A stretch of 64,000 nucleotides of DNA from JBOCEF01 sp047610385 (GTDB lineage Bacteria > Pseudomonadota > Alphaproteobacteria > Rhodobacterales > Rhodobacteraceae). The notes under the pieces were generated by a model. The model saw only the letters and a list, made by a program, of their open reading frames with translations. It was not told the origin of the DNA and searched no databases. The position numbers and the translations under genes were made by a program. Each line of letters starts with the position of its first letter. The stretch's first letter is position 1. Location: the NCBI GenBank assembly GCA_047610385.1, contig JBLGAC010000014.1:20315-84314 (forward strand). Reading direction: 5' to 3'. Below, in pieces: positions 35,237-42,676 of this stretch.

Positions 35237-36118
35237 TCAGGCCAGTTTGTTGATGTCCAGAAGCTCCAGCCACAGGCCGGAATGATCTTTGTTGCCGCCA
35301 TCGAGGTCATCGACAAAGCGGGCGAAGCGGTCGCGGACCTGTTCGGTCAGCGGCAGGGTCAGGTTGGCCGCGCGCGAGACGTCCAATGCGTTGTCCAGAT
35401 CCTTGACCTGCAGGCGCGACGGGCCGCCGGGGGTGAAGTTGCCGGTGGTCATCCGCTCTCCATGCTGTTGCAAGATCACGCTGTCGGCGAACCCGCCTTT
35501 CAGCGCGTCGCGGATCGCGGCGGGGTCGGCGCCGCCTTCGCGCGCCAGCAGCATCGCCTCAGCCACCACACCGATGGTGACGGCGACGATGGTCTGGTTC
35601 ACCAGCTTGGACAATTGCCCAGCGCCAACCGGCCCCACCCGCACCGGGCGGCCCATGGCCGACAGCACCGCATGGGCGCGCGCAATCAAGGCCGCATCGC
35701 CGCCCGCCATGATCGCCAGCGTCGCGCCCGCCGCCCCGCGGGTGCCGCCCGAGACCGGGGCGTCGATATGGCCAAGGCCCATCGCCGCCAGCTTTGCCGC
35801 ATGATCGGTCGCCTCGGCAGGTTTGATTGAGGACATGTCGATCACCGCCGCGCCGGGCTTCATGGCCGCAGCAACGCCTTGGGTGAACAAAAGGTCCGCC
35901 ACCGCGCCACCATCCGACAGCATGGTGATGACGAAATCGGCGCCCGCAACGGCGGCGGCAGCTGTGTCGGCCACCTGCGCGCCGTCCGCTTCCAAAGCCT
36001 CAGCCTTGGCGCGGGATCGGTTCCACACGGTGACGGCAAAGCCCGCCTTCAGGATGTTGCGCGCCATCGGGGCGCCCATCAGGCCGGTCCCGAGGAACGC
36101 GACGGTCAGATCAGACAT
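35237..36118 (-). CDS. GlxR/3-hydroxyisobutyrate dehydrogenase-family reductase
   Basis: The 293-residue beta-hydroxyacid dehydrogenase has FLGTGLMGAPMARNILKAG (NAD binding), DAPVSGGTRGAAGATLAIM (substrate loop), GAGQLSKLVNQ with the catalytic Lys, and KDLDNALDVSR. It fits tartronate-semialdehyde reductase, L-threonate dehydrogenase and 3-hydroxyisobutyrate dehydrogenase about equally. In this setting a sugar-acid breakdown product is most likely. Its start overlaps the end of gntK by 8 nt. A second family member lies at 44242-45135. Confidence 0.8.
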   Translation of the reverse strand: MSDLTVAFLGTGLMGAPMARNILKAGFAVTVWNRSRAKAEALEADGAQVADTAAAAVAGADFVITMLSDGGAVADLLFTQGVAAAMKPGAAVIDMSSIKPAEATDHAAKLAAMGLGHIDAPVSGGTRGAAGATLAIMAGGDAALIARAHAVLSAMGRPVRVGPVGAGQLSKLVNQTIVAVTIGVVAEAMLLAREGGADPAAIRDALKGGFADSVILQQHGERMTTGNFTPGGPSRLQVKDLDNALDVSRAANLTLPLTEQVRDRFARFVDDLDGGNKDHSGLWLELLDINKLA

Positions 36119-36617
36119 GGCGGTCTCCCTGCCCCTTGATCGCCACCAGCGCGCCTGCAAGCGCGTCGGCCGGATCCTGGGTGATGTCGATTGTGATCAC
36201 GCCGGGCTCCCCTTCGGGATCCTCAAGCGTGGCGAATTGGCTGTCGATCAGGCTTGGCGCCATAAAATGGTGCTGCCGCACGGCAAGGCGGGCTTTGATT
36301 TCTGCGCGCGCACCCCTGAGATGCACGAAGATCAGCGGCCCCGCGATCCGCAACCGGTCGCGATAGCTGCGCTTCAGCGCAGAGCACGCAACCACGATCC
36401 CCGGCGCTTCCTTCATCCGTGCCACGATCAGATCAAGCCATGGTGCCCGGTCCACGTCGGTCAGGGGCGTGCCGCCGGTCATCTTGGCAATGTTGCCCGG
36501 CGGGTGCAGGGCGTCGCCTTCAAGATATGGGGCACCAAGCGCATCGGCCAGCGCCTGCCCGAAGGTGGTCTTGCCGCAGCCTGCCACGCCCATCACCACG
36601 ATCCCCGCCCGCGTCAC
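36111..36617 (-). CDS. gntK: Gluconokinase
   Basis: The 168-residue P-loop kinase starts with GTG and has Walker A GVAGCGKTT (residues 10-18), GDALHPPGNIAKM, GTPLTDVDRAPWL and CSALKRSYRDRLR. These are the diagnostic motifs of GntK-type gluconokinase, which makes 6-phosphogluconate from gluconate. It follows the idnO-like gene by 4 nt, so gluconate formed from 5-ketogluconate can be phosphorylated directly. Confidence 0.9.
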   Translation of the reverse strand: MTRAGIVVMGVAGCGKTTFGQALADALGAPYLEGDALHPPGNIAKMTGGTPLTDVDRAPWLDLIVARMKEAPGIVVACSALKRSYRDRLRIAGPLIFVHLRGARAEIKARLAVRQHHFMAPSLIDSQFATLEDPEGEPGVITIDITQDPADALAGALVAIKGQGDRHV

Positions 36618-36621
36618 AGCA

Positions 36622-37386
36622 TCAGACCGAGACGGTCAGCCCGCCGTCAACGAACAACGTGTGCCCATTGACGAAGGACGACGCCGGGGCCGCAAGAAAC
36701 ACCGCCGCGCCGACCAGTTCTTCGGTGTCGCCCCAGCGGCCTGCGGGGGTGCGTTTGCACAGCCATTCAGAAAACGCCGGATCGTCGACCAGCGACTGAT
36801 TAAGCGGCGTTTTGTAATACCCCGGCGCGATGGCGTTGATCTGGATGTTGTGCTTGGCCCAATCGGTGGCCATGCCGCGGGTCAGGTTGCGCACCCCGCC
36901 TTTGAACGCGGTGTAGGGCGCAACGCCGGGGCGCGCCAGTTCAGCCATCACCGAGGCGATGTTGATAATCTTGCCAGCCTTGCGCGGGATCATGCGCTTG
37001 GCGACGGCCTTGGACATCAGGAACGGCGCGGTCAGATGCACCTGCATCAGCTTGTTCCAGTCGTCATCCGCGAAATCTTCCAAAGGTCCGCGGATCTGAA
37101 CCCCGGCATTGTTGATCAAGATGTCGATCGGGGTTTCATCGTCCAGCGCCGCAACCGCATCGCCGACGGCGATCGGGTCGGTCACGTCAAATGCGGCGGC
37201 GCGGGCAGACAGCCCTTCGGCAGTGATTTCGGCGGCGGCAGCTTCTGCCTTGGCAGCGTCGCGGCCGTTCACGATCACTGAGGCACCGTGACGCGCAAGC
37301 CCGCGCGCCAGCGCAAAGCCGATGCCGGAGCCTGAACCGGTGATGAGCGCGGTCTTGCCGCTCAGGTCGAACAGAGGCGATGTCAT
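36622..37386 (-). CDS. idnO: Gluconate 5-dehydrogenase (5-ketogluconate reductase)
   Basis: The 254-residue SDR starts SPLFDLSGKTALITGSGSGI and contains NNAGVQIRGPLEDF, NIASVMAELARPG, PYTAFKGGVRNLTRG and APGYYKTPLNQ, with LFVDGGLTVSV at the end. The start, GVQIR and GYYKT signatures are typical of IdnO/Gno, which interconverts 5-keto-D-gluconate and D-gluconate. With idnD and gntK it completes an L-idonate to 6-phosphogluconate route. The YxxxK pair is present as YTAFK. Confidence 0.85.
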   Translation of the reverse strand: MTSPLFDLSGKTALITGSGSGIGFALARGLARHGASVIVNGRDAAKAEAAAAEITAEGLSARAAAFDVTDPIAVGDAVAALDDETPIDILINNAGVQIRGPLEDFADDDWNKLMQVHLTAPFLMSKAVAKRMIPRKAGKIINIASVMAELARPGVAPYTAFKGGVRNLTRGMATDWAKHNIQINAIAPGYYKTPLNQSLVDDPAFSEWLCKRTPAGRWGDTEELVGAAVFLAAPASSFVNGHTLFVDGGLTVSV

Positions 37387-37422
37387 GAGGTCCGGCCCTC
37401 CTCAGGCCGCAGGCTTGGCCGT

Positions 37423-38094
37423 TCAGGCCGTGATCTGGTGGTCCGCCACGTCGCGGCGATAGGTTTGCAGATGCGCCGCGATCGCCGCCTGGCAGGCGGG
37501 AATATCCCGCGCCACCGCCGCGTTCAAGATTGCGGCATGTTCGGGGATCGTCTCAGGCCGAAACCCCGCTGAGGACATCTCAGCCACCACCTGCTGGCGG
37601 AACTGCTCGTAGATGTTGCGGTGCGCGGCCCGCAGCGTCACCGAGGTGCAGGCGGACATCAGCGTGTCGTGAAATTCCCAGTCGATCCGGGTCCAGATCG
37701 GGATGAAGGGGGCGATATCGCCGGCGTCCTGCATCTTCTGCTCAATATGGCCCAGCTTGTGATGGGCGGCGTAAAGCTGCGCCTCCCATTCCACATCGCC
37801 GCTGCGGATGCTGTCGGCGGCGCCTTCGCATTCCAGCAGGATGCGCAGGTTCATCAGCTCCGTCAGGCGGCGGGCGTCGGCCTCAGGCACACGGAACCCA
37901 CGCTGTTCCTCTTGTTTCAGCAGGCCTTCATGGGCGAGGCGCAGGAACACTTCGCGCATGGCGCTGGCGCTGACATCATAGGTGTCGCGCAGCGCGTCGG
38001 GGCGCAGCTTTTCCCCGGCGAGGAATTCGCCCGCCATCAGGCGCGCTTTGACAGAGCGGTAAATCGTCCCGAGCGTCGTTCCCTCCTGCGCCAT
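37423..38094 (-). CDS. GntR/FadR-type (FCD) regulator of the sugar-acid array
   Basis: This 223-residue regulator has a winged helix at residues 1-75 (LRDTYDVSASAMREVFLRLA) and an all-helical FCD effector domain (RLTELMNLRILLECEGA, WEFHDTLMSAC, EHAAILNAAVARD) that usually senses organic acids. It is the first gene of the minus-strand array and is divergent from dctP. A strong inverted repeat at 38194-38217 lies between them and is its likely operator. It should control both the catabolic genes and the TRAP transporter. Confidence 0.9.
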   Translation of the reverse strand: MAQEGTTLGTIYRSVKARLMAGEFLAGEKLRPDALRDTYDVSASAMREVFLRLAHEGLLKQEEQRGFRVPEADARRLTELMNLRILLECEGAADSIRSGDVEWEAQLYAAHHKLGHIEQKMQDAGDIAPFIPIWTRIDWEFHDTLMSACTSVTLRAAHRNIYEQFRQQVVAEMSSAGFRPETIPEHAAILNAAVARDIPACQAAIAAHLQTYRRDVADHQITA

Positions 38095-38193
38095 GCTTTC
38101 GCTCCCCAGCCAGCGGCAGAGGTGATCCCCACCTTGATGCTCGCTTTGATTCAGACCCCGAACTTACTGCCAGTTTCAAGAGAATCAAGGAAT

Positions 38194-38217
38194 TTTGAAA
38201 TTTTTACTAATTTCAAA
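38194..38217. promoter_or_regulatory. Operator-like inverted repeat between gntR and dctP
   Basis: TTTGAAATT and AATTTCAAA are perfect 9-bp arms separated by TTTACT. The site is 100 bp upstream of gntR and 119 bp upstream of dctP, in an AT-rich island. A related TTTCAA half-site occurs at about 38174. Binding by the adjacent GntR protein is inferred. Confidence 0.65.
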
Positions 38218-38335
38218 GTTTTGCTTGGCGCATGAGGATTTCGTTGTTACCGTCCGCTCCGAGCCGTGGGGTAAATCCACGGCCGCAAGGGATGAACTGC
38301 GGACGCCAGATCCGCTCCGCCACTGGGAGGAAACC

Positions 38336-39358
38336 ATGAAAACGCTCACCACGCTGATGGCCGCCGCCGCGACCATCGCATTGACCGCCGGCGCCGCGTC
38401 TGCCGCGGACGCCACGCATCTGCGCATCCAGACCCATTACGCGCCGGAAACGGTGTCGGGCAAACTGGCCGGCCAGTTCATCGACGACGTGCAGGTCATG
38501 TCGAACGGCGAACTCACCATCGAGATGTTTTATTCGTCTGCGGTCGTGAAATCGGTTGAAACCTTTGACGCCGCCGCAACCGGCATTCTTGACTGCGACA
38601 TGACGGGCGGCGCCTATCAGACCGGCAAAAACCCCGCCTTCCAGTTCGTGGGCGACATCATGGGCGGCTACGATACGCCCTATCAGCAGCTGTCTTGGCT
38701 GTATCAGGGCGGCGGTTTCGCTGCGGCTGATGAGCTGTACCGCAAATACGACATGAAGCTGGTTGGCTGGTGGATCTACGGCCAGGAATCGCTGGTTTCG
38801 ACCAAGCCGATGCGCGGTCCGGACGACCTGAAGGACTGGAAGTTCCGCTCCCCCCCGGGTCTTGAGACTGAGATCTTCGCCAATCTCGGCGCCTCGCCGA
38901 TCGTGATGGATTTCACCGAAATCTTCACTGCGCTGGAAACCGGCATCATCGACGGCGCCGACGCGTCGGGCATCGCGAACAACCGCAGCCTCGGCCTGTA
39001 CGACATCGGCAAGCACACCAACTACCCGGGCTTCCATTCGATGCCGTCGGATCATCTGGCCTGCAACGCCGCGGTGTGGGACGCGATGCCTGAGCATCAC
39101 CGCCGCATCATGGACACCGCCATGCAGAAGCTGGCGCTGCAGACCGCGCTGACCTTCGAAGTGAAGAACGCTGAGGCCGTGGCCGACCTGTCGGCCAATG
39201 GTGTGGCCATCTACAACTGGTCCGCCGAAGACCGCGCTGCCTTCCGCGCCGCTGCGCAGTCGGCTTGGGATGGTTGGGCTGTCAAAACGCCCGAAGCCGG
39301 CGCCCTGGTTGCGTCGCACCGCGCGTATCTTCAGCAGCTCGGCCTGATCGCCAAGTGA
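38336..39358 (+). CDS. dctP: TRAP transporter substrate-binding protein
   Basis: The 340-residue periplasmic receptor has a signal peptide (1-23, ending AASA) and the DctP fold: LRIQTHYAPETVSGKLA, then DLKDWKFRSPPGLETEIF with the conserved substrate-carboxylate Arg (FRSPPG), and FTALETGIIDGADASG. It captures an organic acid for DctQM. The catabolic genes around it suggest an aldonate such as L-idonate, xylonate, altronate or galactonate. GGGAGG precedes ATG 38336. A strong hairpin separates it from dctQ. Confidence 0.9.
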   Translation: MKTLTTLMAAAATIALTAGAASAADATHLRIQTHYAPETVSGKLAGQFIDDVQVMSNGELTIEMFYSSAVVKSVETFDAAATGILDCDMTGGAYQTGKNPAFQFVGDIMGGYDTPYQQLSWLYQGGGFAAADELYRKYDMKLVGWWIYGQESLVSTKPMRGPDDLKDWKFRSPPGLETEIFANLGASPIVMDFTEIFTALETGIIDGADASGIANNRSLGLYDIGKHTNYPGFHSMPSDHLACNAAVWDAMPEHHRRIMDTAMQKLALQTALTFEVKNAEAVADLSANGVAIYNWSAEDRAAFRAAAQSAWDGWAVKTPEAGALVASHRAYLQQLGLIAK

Positions 39359-39369
39359 TTTGACACAGG

Positions 39370-39404
39370 GGGCGGGACGGCCATCGCGCCGTCCCGCCCT
39401 TTTT
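39370..39404 (+). terminator. Intra-operon terminator/attenuator after dctP
   Basis: GGGCGGGACGG and CCGTCCCGCCC form a perfect stem followed by TTTTT. Located between dctP and dctQM, it should stop most transcripts and leave excess binding protein over membrane subunits. Confidence 0.85.
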
Positions 39405-39461
39405 CCGATCTGCGAGGCACAGTGCGAGACGGTTTTCGCGCGCGCCGGGGGGAACATTTAA

Positions 39462-40031
39462 ATGATCGAACACGAACGCACGGGACCGCTCGATCTGGTC
39501 ACCTGGGGGTTCAGCCGCGTGGCAATGTGGGCGCCAGCCTTTGTCGTCGCGATCATCTTCTTCGAAGTTGTCATGCGCTATGTCTTCCAGTCGCCCACGC
39601 TGTGGGTGAACGAGATGTCGCTGTGGGTGGCGGGCGGCATCTATATGACCGCCGGGCTTTATGCCATGCAGCAGCGCAGCCATATCCGCATCTTCATCAT
39701 CTATGACATCTGCCCGCGCCCGGTGCAGAAGCTGTTCGACATCCTGTCGCTGATATTCCTGTGGATCTTTGTCGCCGCCGTGATCTATGGCGGCTATGGC
39801 GAGGCCTATGCAAAGTTCATGCGGTGGGAAAAATTCGGCACCGCGTGGGATCCGCCCATCCCCGCCACCATCAAGCCACTGGTCCTGATCACGCTGGTCT
39901 TCGTCGCGCTGCAGGCGCTGTCGAACCTGATCAACGACTGGAACCGCGCGCCCGAAAGCCACAATCCGGCAGATGATCTTGACCTTCCGGTTGGCATCGA
40001 CAAGCCCGATTACGCCGTGAAGCCGAAATGA
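39462..40031 (+). CDS. dctQ: TRAP transporter small permease
   Basis: The 189-residue protein has four predicted membrane helices: WAPAFVVAIIFFEVVMRYVF, SLWVAGGIYMTAGLY, LSLIFLWIFVAAVIY and PLVLITLVFVALQAL. RYVFQSPTLWVNEMSLW is the typical DctQ signature after helix 1. It joins the large permease in the inner membrane. The hydrophilic tail from about residue 165 is longer than in many DctQ proteins. GGGGGAAC precedes the ATG. Confidence 0.9.
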   Translation: MIEHERTGPLDLVTWGFSRVAMWAPAFVVAIIFFEVVMRYVFQSPTLWVNEMSLWVAGGIYMTAGLYAMQQRSHIRIFIIYDICPRPVQKLFDILSLIFLWIFVAAVIYGGYGEAYAKFMRWEKFGTAWDPPIPATIKPLVLITLVFVALQALSNLINDWNRAPESHNPADDLDLPVGIDKPDYAVKPK

Positions 40032-40054
40032 GCATCACGGGAAGGATAAAATAA

Positions 40055-41650
40055 ATGGACATCGGGACGATCTCCCTCATTCTGCTGATCGGCATGCTTG
40101 TGCTGCTGGCCATCGGGATGCCGCTCGGCTTCGCGTCGGGTTTTCTTGCTGTCGTGGTGATGTACCTGAAATTCGGGCCGGACATCCTGTTCCGCACGTT
40201 CGGGACCGGGCCGCTCAATATCCTCGCGCAGCGACTGTACGGCGTCATGACCGATTATGTCCTGATATCTGTACCATTATTTATCTTGATGGCGACGCTG
40301 CTTGAACGCTCCGGCATCGCCAAGGACATGTACACGTCGCTGAACATGTGGATGAGCCGGACCCGCGGCGGCATCGCTGTGGTCACCGCGATCATGGCCA
40401 TCGTCATGGCCGCCATGTCCGGCATCATCGGCGGAGAGGTCGTGCTGCTTGGCCTGATCGCGCTGCCGCAGATGTTGCGGCTGGGCTATGACCAGAACCT
40501 CGCCGTCGGCACGATCTGCGCCAGCGGCAGCCTTGGCACCATGATCCCACCGTCGATCGTGCTGATTTTCTACGGGCTGATCACCGAAACCTCAATCCAT
40601 GCGCTGTTCAAGGCGGCGTTCATTCCGGGGTTCATCCTGGCGGGCTGCTACATCGTCTACATCATCGTGCGCACCCGCTTGCACCCCGAACAGGCCCCCC
40701 TGCCGGAGCCGACCGACGAGGACATGCTGTTCAGCGACAAGTGCAAATGCTTTGCCGCTTTTGTCGGCTGGCTGCTGGCGATCTGGGGCGCCGGTGCGCT
40801 GATCCATGCTGGCGCGCATGAACTGCAGCACAACCTTGGCCTGCTGCGCGCCGATGATTATGATCCGTACTCGGTGACCTCGGTCACCAAGTTTGCGTTG
40901 TTTTTTGGCGCAGGCATGACACTGCCCTACTTTGCTTTCGGCAAGGCGATCATCGTGCAGGCCTGGATCATGAGCAAAGGCCTGATCGCACCGCTGGTCG
41001 TGGTGTTCGTGGTGCTCGGGTCGATCTATGGCGGCGTCACCGGGATCACTGAGGCTGCCGGCATGGGCACCGTCGCGGTGCTGATCCTGATCTGCGTCCG
41101 CAGGGAATTTTCGATCCTGCTGGTGCGTGAGGCGCTGATGCGCACCTTCAAATCCACCGGCACCATCATCTGGGTGACCTTCGGCGCGACCGCGCTGGCG
41201 GGGGCCTACACCATCGCGGGTGGGCCGACCTATGTGGCCAACATGATCACCGGCGCAGATCTGCCGACGCTGGGCATCTTGCTGGTGATGATGGTGATGT
41301 TCCTGTTCCTCGGGGCCTTCATGGATTGGGTCGGGATTGTGCTGCTGGTCATGCCGGTGTTCCTGCCGATCGTGCTGAAGCTGCCGGTTGAGGAACTGGG
41401 CCTGTTCGGGCCGCTCACGGTCGATCCGCGCTTTGTGTCAGTGTGGTTCGGGATATTGTTCTGTGTAAACATGCAGGTCAGTTTTCTGTCTCCACCGTTC
41501 GGACCGGCTGCGTTCTACCTCAAATCGGTCGCACCGCCGCACATCTCGCTGCCGGACATCTTCCGCGGGTTCCTGCCCTTCATCGGCATTCAGATCTTTG
41601 TGCTGATGCTGGTGTTGTTCTTCCCCGAAATCACGATGATGTTCCGCTGA
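40055..41650 (+). CDS. dctM: TRAP transporter large permease, long form
   Basis: This 531-residue DctM-type protein has many membrane helices and family motifs IGMPLGFASG, SGIIGGEVVLLGLIALPQML, GSLGTMIPPSIVLIFYGLIT and near the end CVNMQVSFLSPPFGPAAFYL. It is about 100 residues longer than common DctM proteins. The extra part, roughly residues 205-330, contains a charged loop (PTDEDMLFSDKCKC) and additional helices. Similar long forms occur with dicarboxylate, keto-acid and mannitol-type TRAP systems. It forms the sodium-driven transport channel with DctQ. Confidence 0.9.
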   Translation: MDIGTISLILLIGMLVLLAIGMPLGFASGFLAVVVMYLKFGPDILFRTFGTGPLNILAQRLYGVMTDYVLISVPLFILMATLLERSGIAKDMYTSLNMWMSRTRGGIAVVTAIMAIVMAAMSGIIGGEVVLLGLIALPQMLRLGYDQNLAVGTICASGSLGTMIPPSIVLIFYGLITETSIHALFKAAFIPGFILAGCYIVYIIVRTRLHPEQAPLPEPTDEDMLFSDKCKCFAAFVGWLLAIWGAGALIHAGAHELQHNLGLLRADDYDPYSVTSVTKFALFFGAGMTLPYFAFGKAIIVQAWIMSKGLIAPLVVVFVVLGSIYGGVTGITEAAGMGTVAVLILICVRREFSILLVREALMRTFKSTGTIIWVTFGATALAGAYTIAGGPTYVANMITGADLPTLGILLVMMVMFLFLGAFMDWVGIVLLVMPVFLPIVLKLPVEELGLFGPLTVDPRFVSVWFGILFCVNMQVSFLSPPFGPAAFYLKSVAPPHISLPDIFRGFLPFIGIQIFVLMLVLFFPEITMMFR

Positions 41651-41656
41651 TCCTTT

Positions 41657-41695
41657 GGGGGGGGGGGCGCCGCAAGGTGCCGCCCCCCCCTGTTT
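41657..41695 (+). terminator. G/C-tract terminator after dctM
   Basis: An 11-G tract and an 8-C tract pair as GGGGGGGGCG and CGCCCCCCCC around an 11-nt loop, followed by TGTTTTG. The long homopolymers are also prone to sequencing error. Confidence 0.65.
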
Positions 41696-41720
41696 TGCCC
41701 TTCACCGGAGGCCCCCTGCC

Positions 41721-42662
41721 ATGCTGAGCCAAGCTCAGATCGCATCCTTTCATCAAGACGGTTTTGTGGTGGTTGAGGACGTGCTGTCCCCGGCAGTTCT
41801 GACCCCGGTGCGGGCCGAATACGCTGCATTGATGGACCAGCTTTATGCGCGCTGGCAGGCTGAGGGCCGCGTGCCCGATGCCACCGGCTTTGATGCAAGG
41901 CTGCTGGCGGCCTACAAGGCAGGCTGCGACTGGTTCCAGCCCATGGACATCTCGCTGCCCGGCGGGAAGATTGCGGCAAACACCCCGATGCATTTCGGCC
42001 CGGCGGTCTTTGACATGATCACTGCGCCGCGCCTTCTGGACATGGTGGAATGTCTGATCGGGGGGGAACTTACCTCCAACCCCATTCAGCATGTGCGCAT
42101 CAAGCCGCCCGCGACTGACCTGCGCGGCGGTGAAAACCGCGCCCACATCACCGCCACCGACTGGCATCAGGACCGCGGCGTGGGACATGAGGCCGCCGAC
42201 GCGACCGACATGATCACCGTCTGGCTGGCCGTGTCCGACGCGACTGTGGCGAATGGTTGCCTGCAGGCGATCCCCGGCGCGCACCGCGCTGGGATGCTGC
42301 CGCACTGCCCCAAAACCCAGACCGCCATCGCCGACGGGTTCATCGACCCGGCCGCCGCGGTGCCACTGCCAGTGAAATCAGGCGGCGCGGTGATCTTTCA
42401 TCCGCTGACGCCGCACGGATCGCTGGCCAACACCACCGATGGCTTTCGCTGGTCGTTTGACATCCGCTTCAACCGCACCGGACAGCCAACCGGGCGCGCC
42501 CATTTCCCCAGCTTCGTTGCACGATCCCGCACCGCGCCCGACACCGTGTTGCACGACTGGCGCAAATGGCGCGGCATGTGGGAAGATGCCCGCGCCCGCC
42601 TTTGCACCGCGGACCATATCGACATCCATCGCTGGACCAGCGATGCGCCCTTCTGCGCCTGA
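41721..42662 (+). CDS. Phytanoyl-CoA dioxygenase (PhyH)-family protein
   Basis: The 313-residue protein starts AQIASFHQDGFVVVEDVLSP, a typical PhyH N terminus. It has an Fe(II) site in TDWHQDRGVG (HxD) with a distal His in LTPHGSLANTTD and a downstream Arg in GFRWSFDIRF that would bind 2-oxoglutarate. NGCLQAIPGAHR is also conserved in the family. It should hydroxylate a small molecule. Lying between TRAP genes and an altronate dehydratase-like gene, it may modify a sugar acid or related natural product (inference). AGG precedes the ATG. Confidence 0.85.
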   Translation: MLSQAQIASFHQDGFVVVEDVLSPAVLTPVRAEYAALMDQLYARWQAEGRVPDATGFDARLLAAYKAGCDWFQPMDISLPGGKIAANTPMHFGPAVFDMITAPRLLDMVECLIGGELTSNPIQHVRIKPPATDLRGGENRAHITATDWHQDRGVGHEAADATDMITVWLAVSDATVANGCLQAIPGAHRAGMLPHCPKTQTAIADGFIDPAAAVPLPVKSGGAVIFHPLTPHGSLANTTDGFRWSFDIRFNRTGQPTGRAHFPSFVARSRTAPDTVLHDWRKWRGMWEDARARLCTADHIDIHRWTSDAPFCA

Positions 42663-42676
42663 CCGGAGCCACCCCA

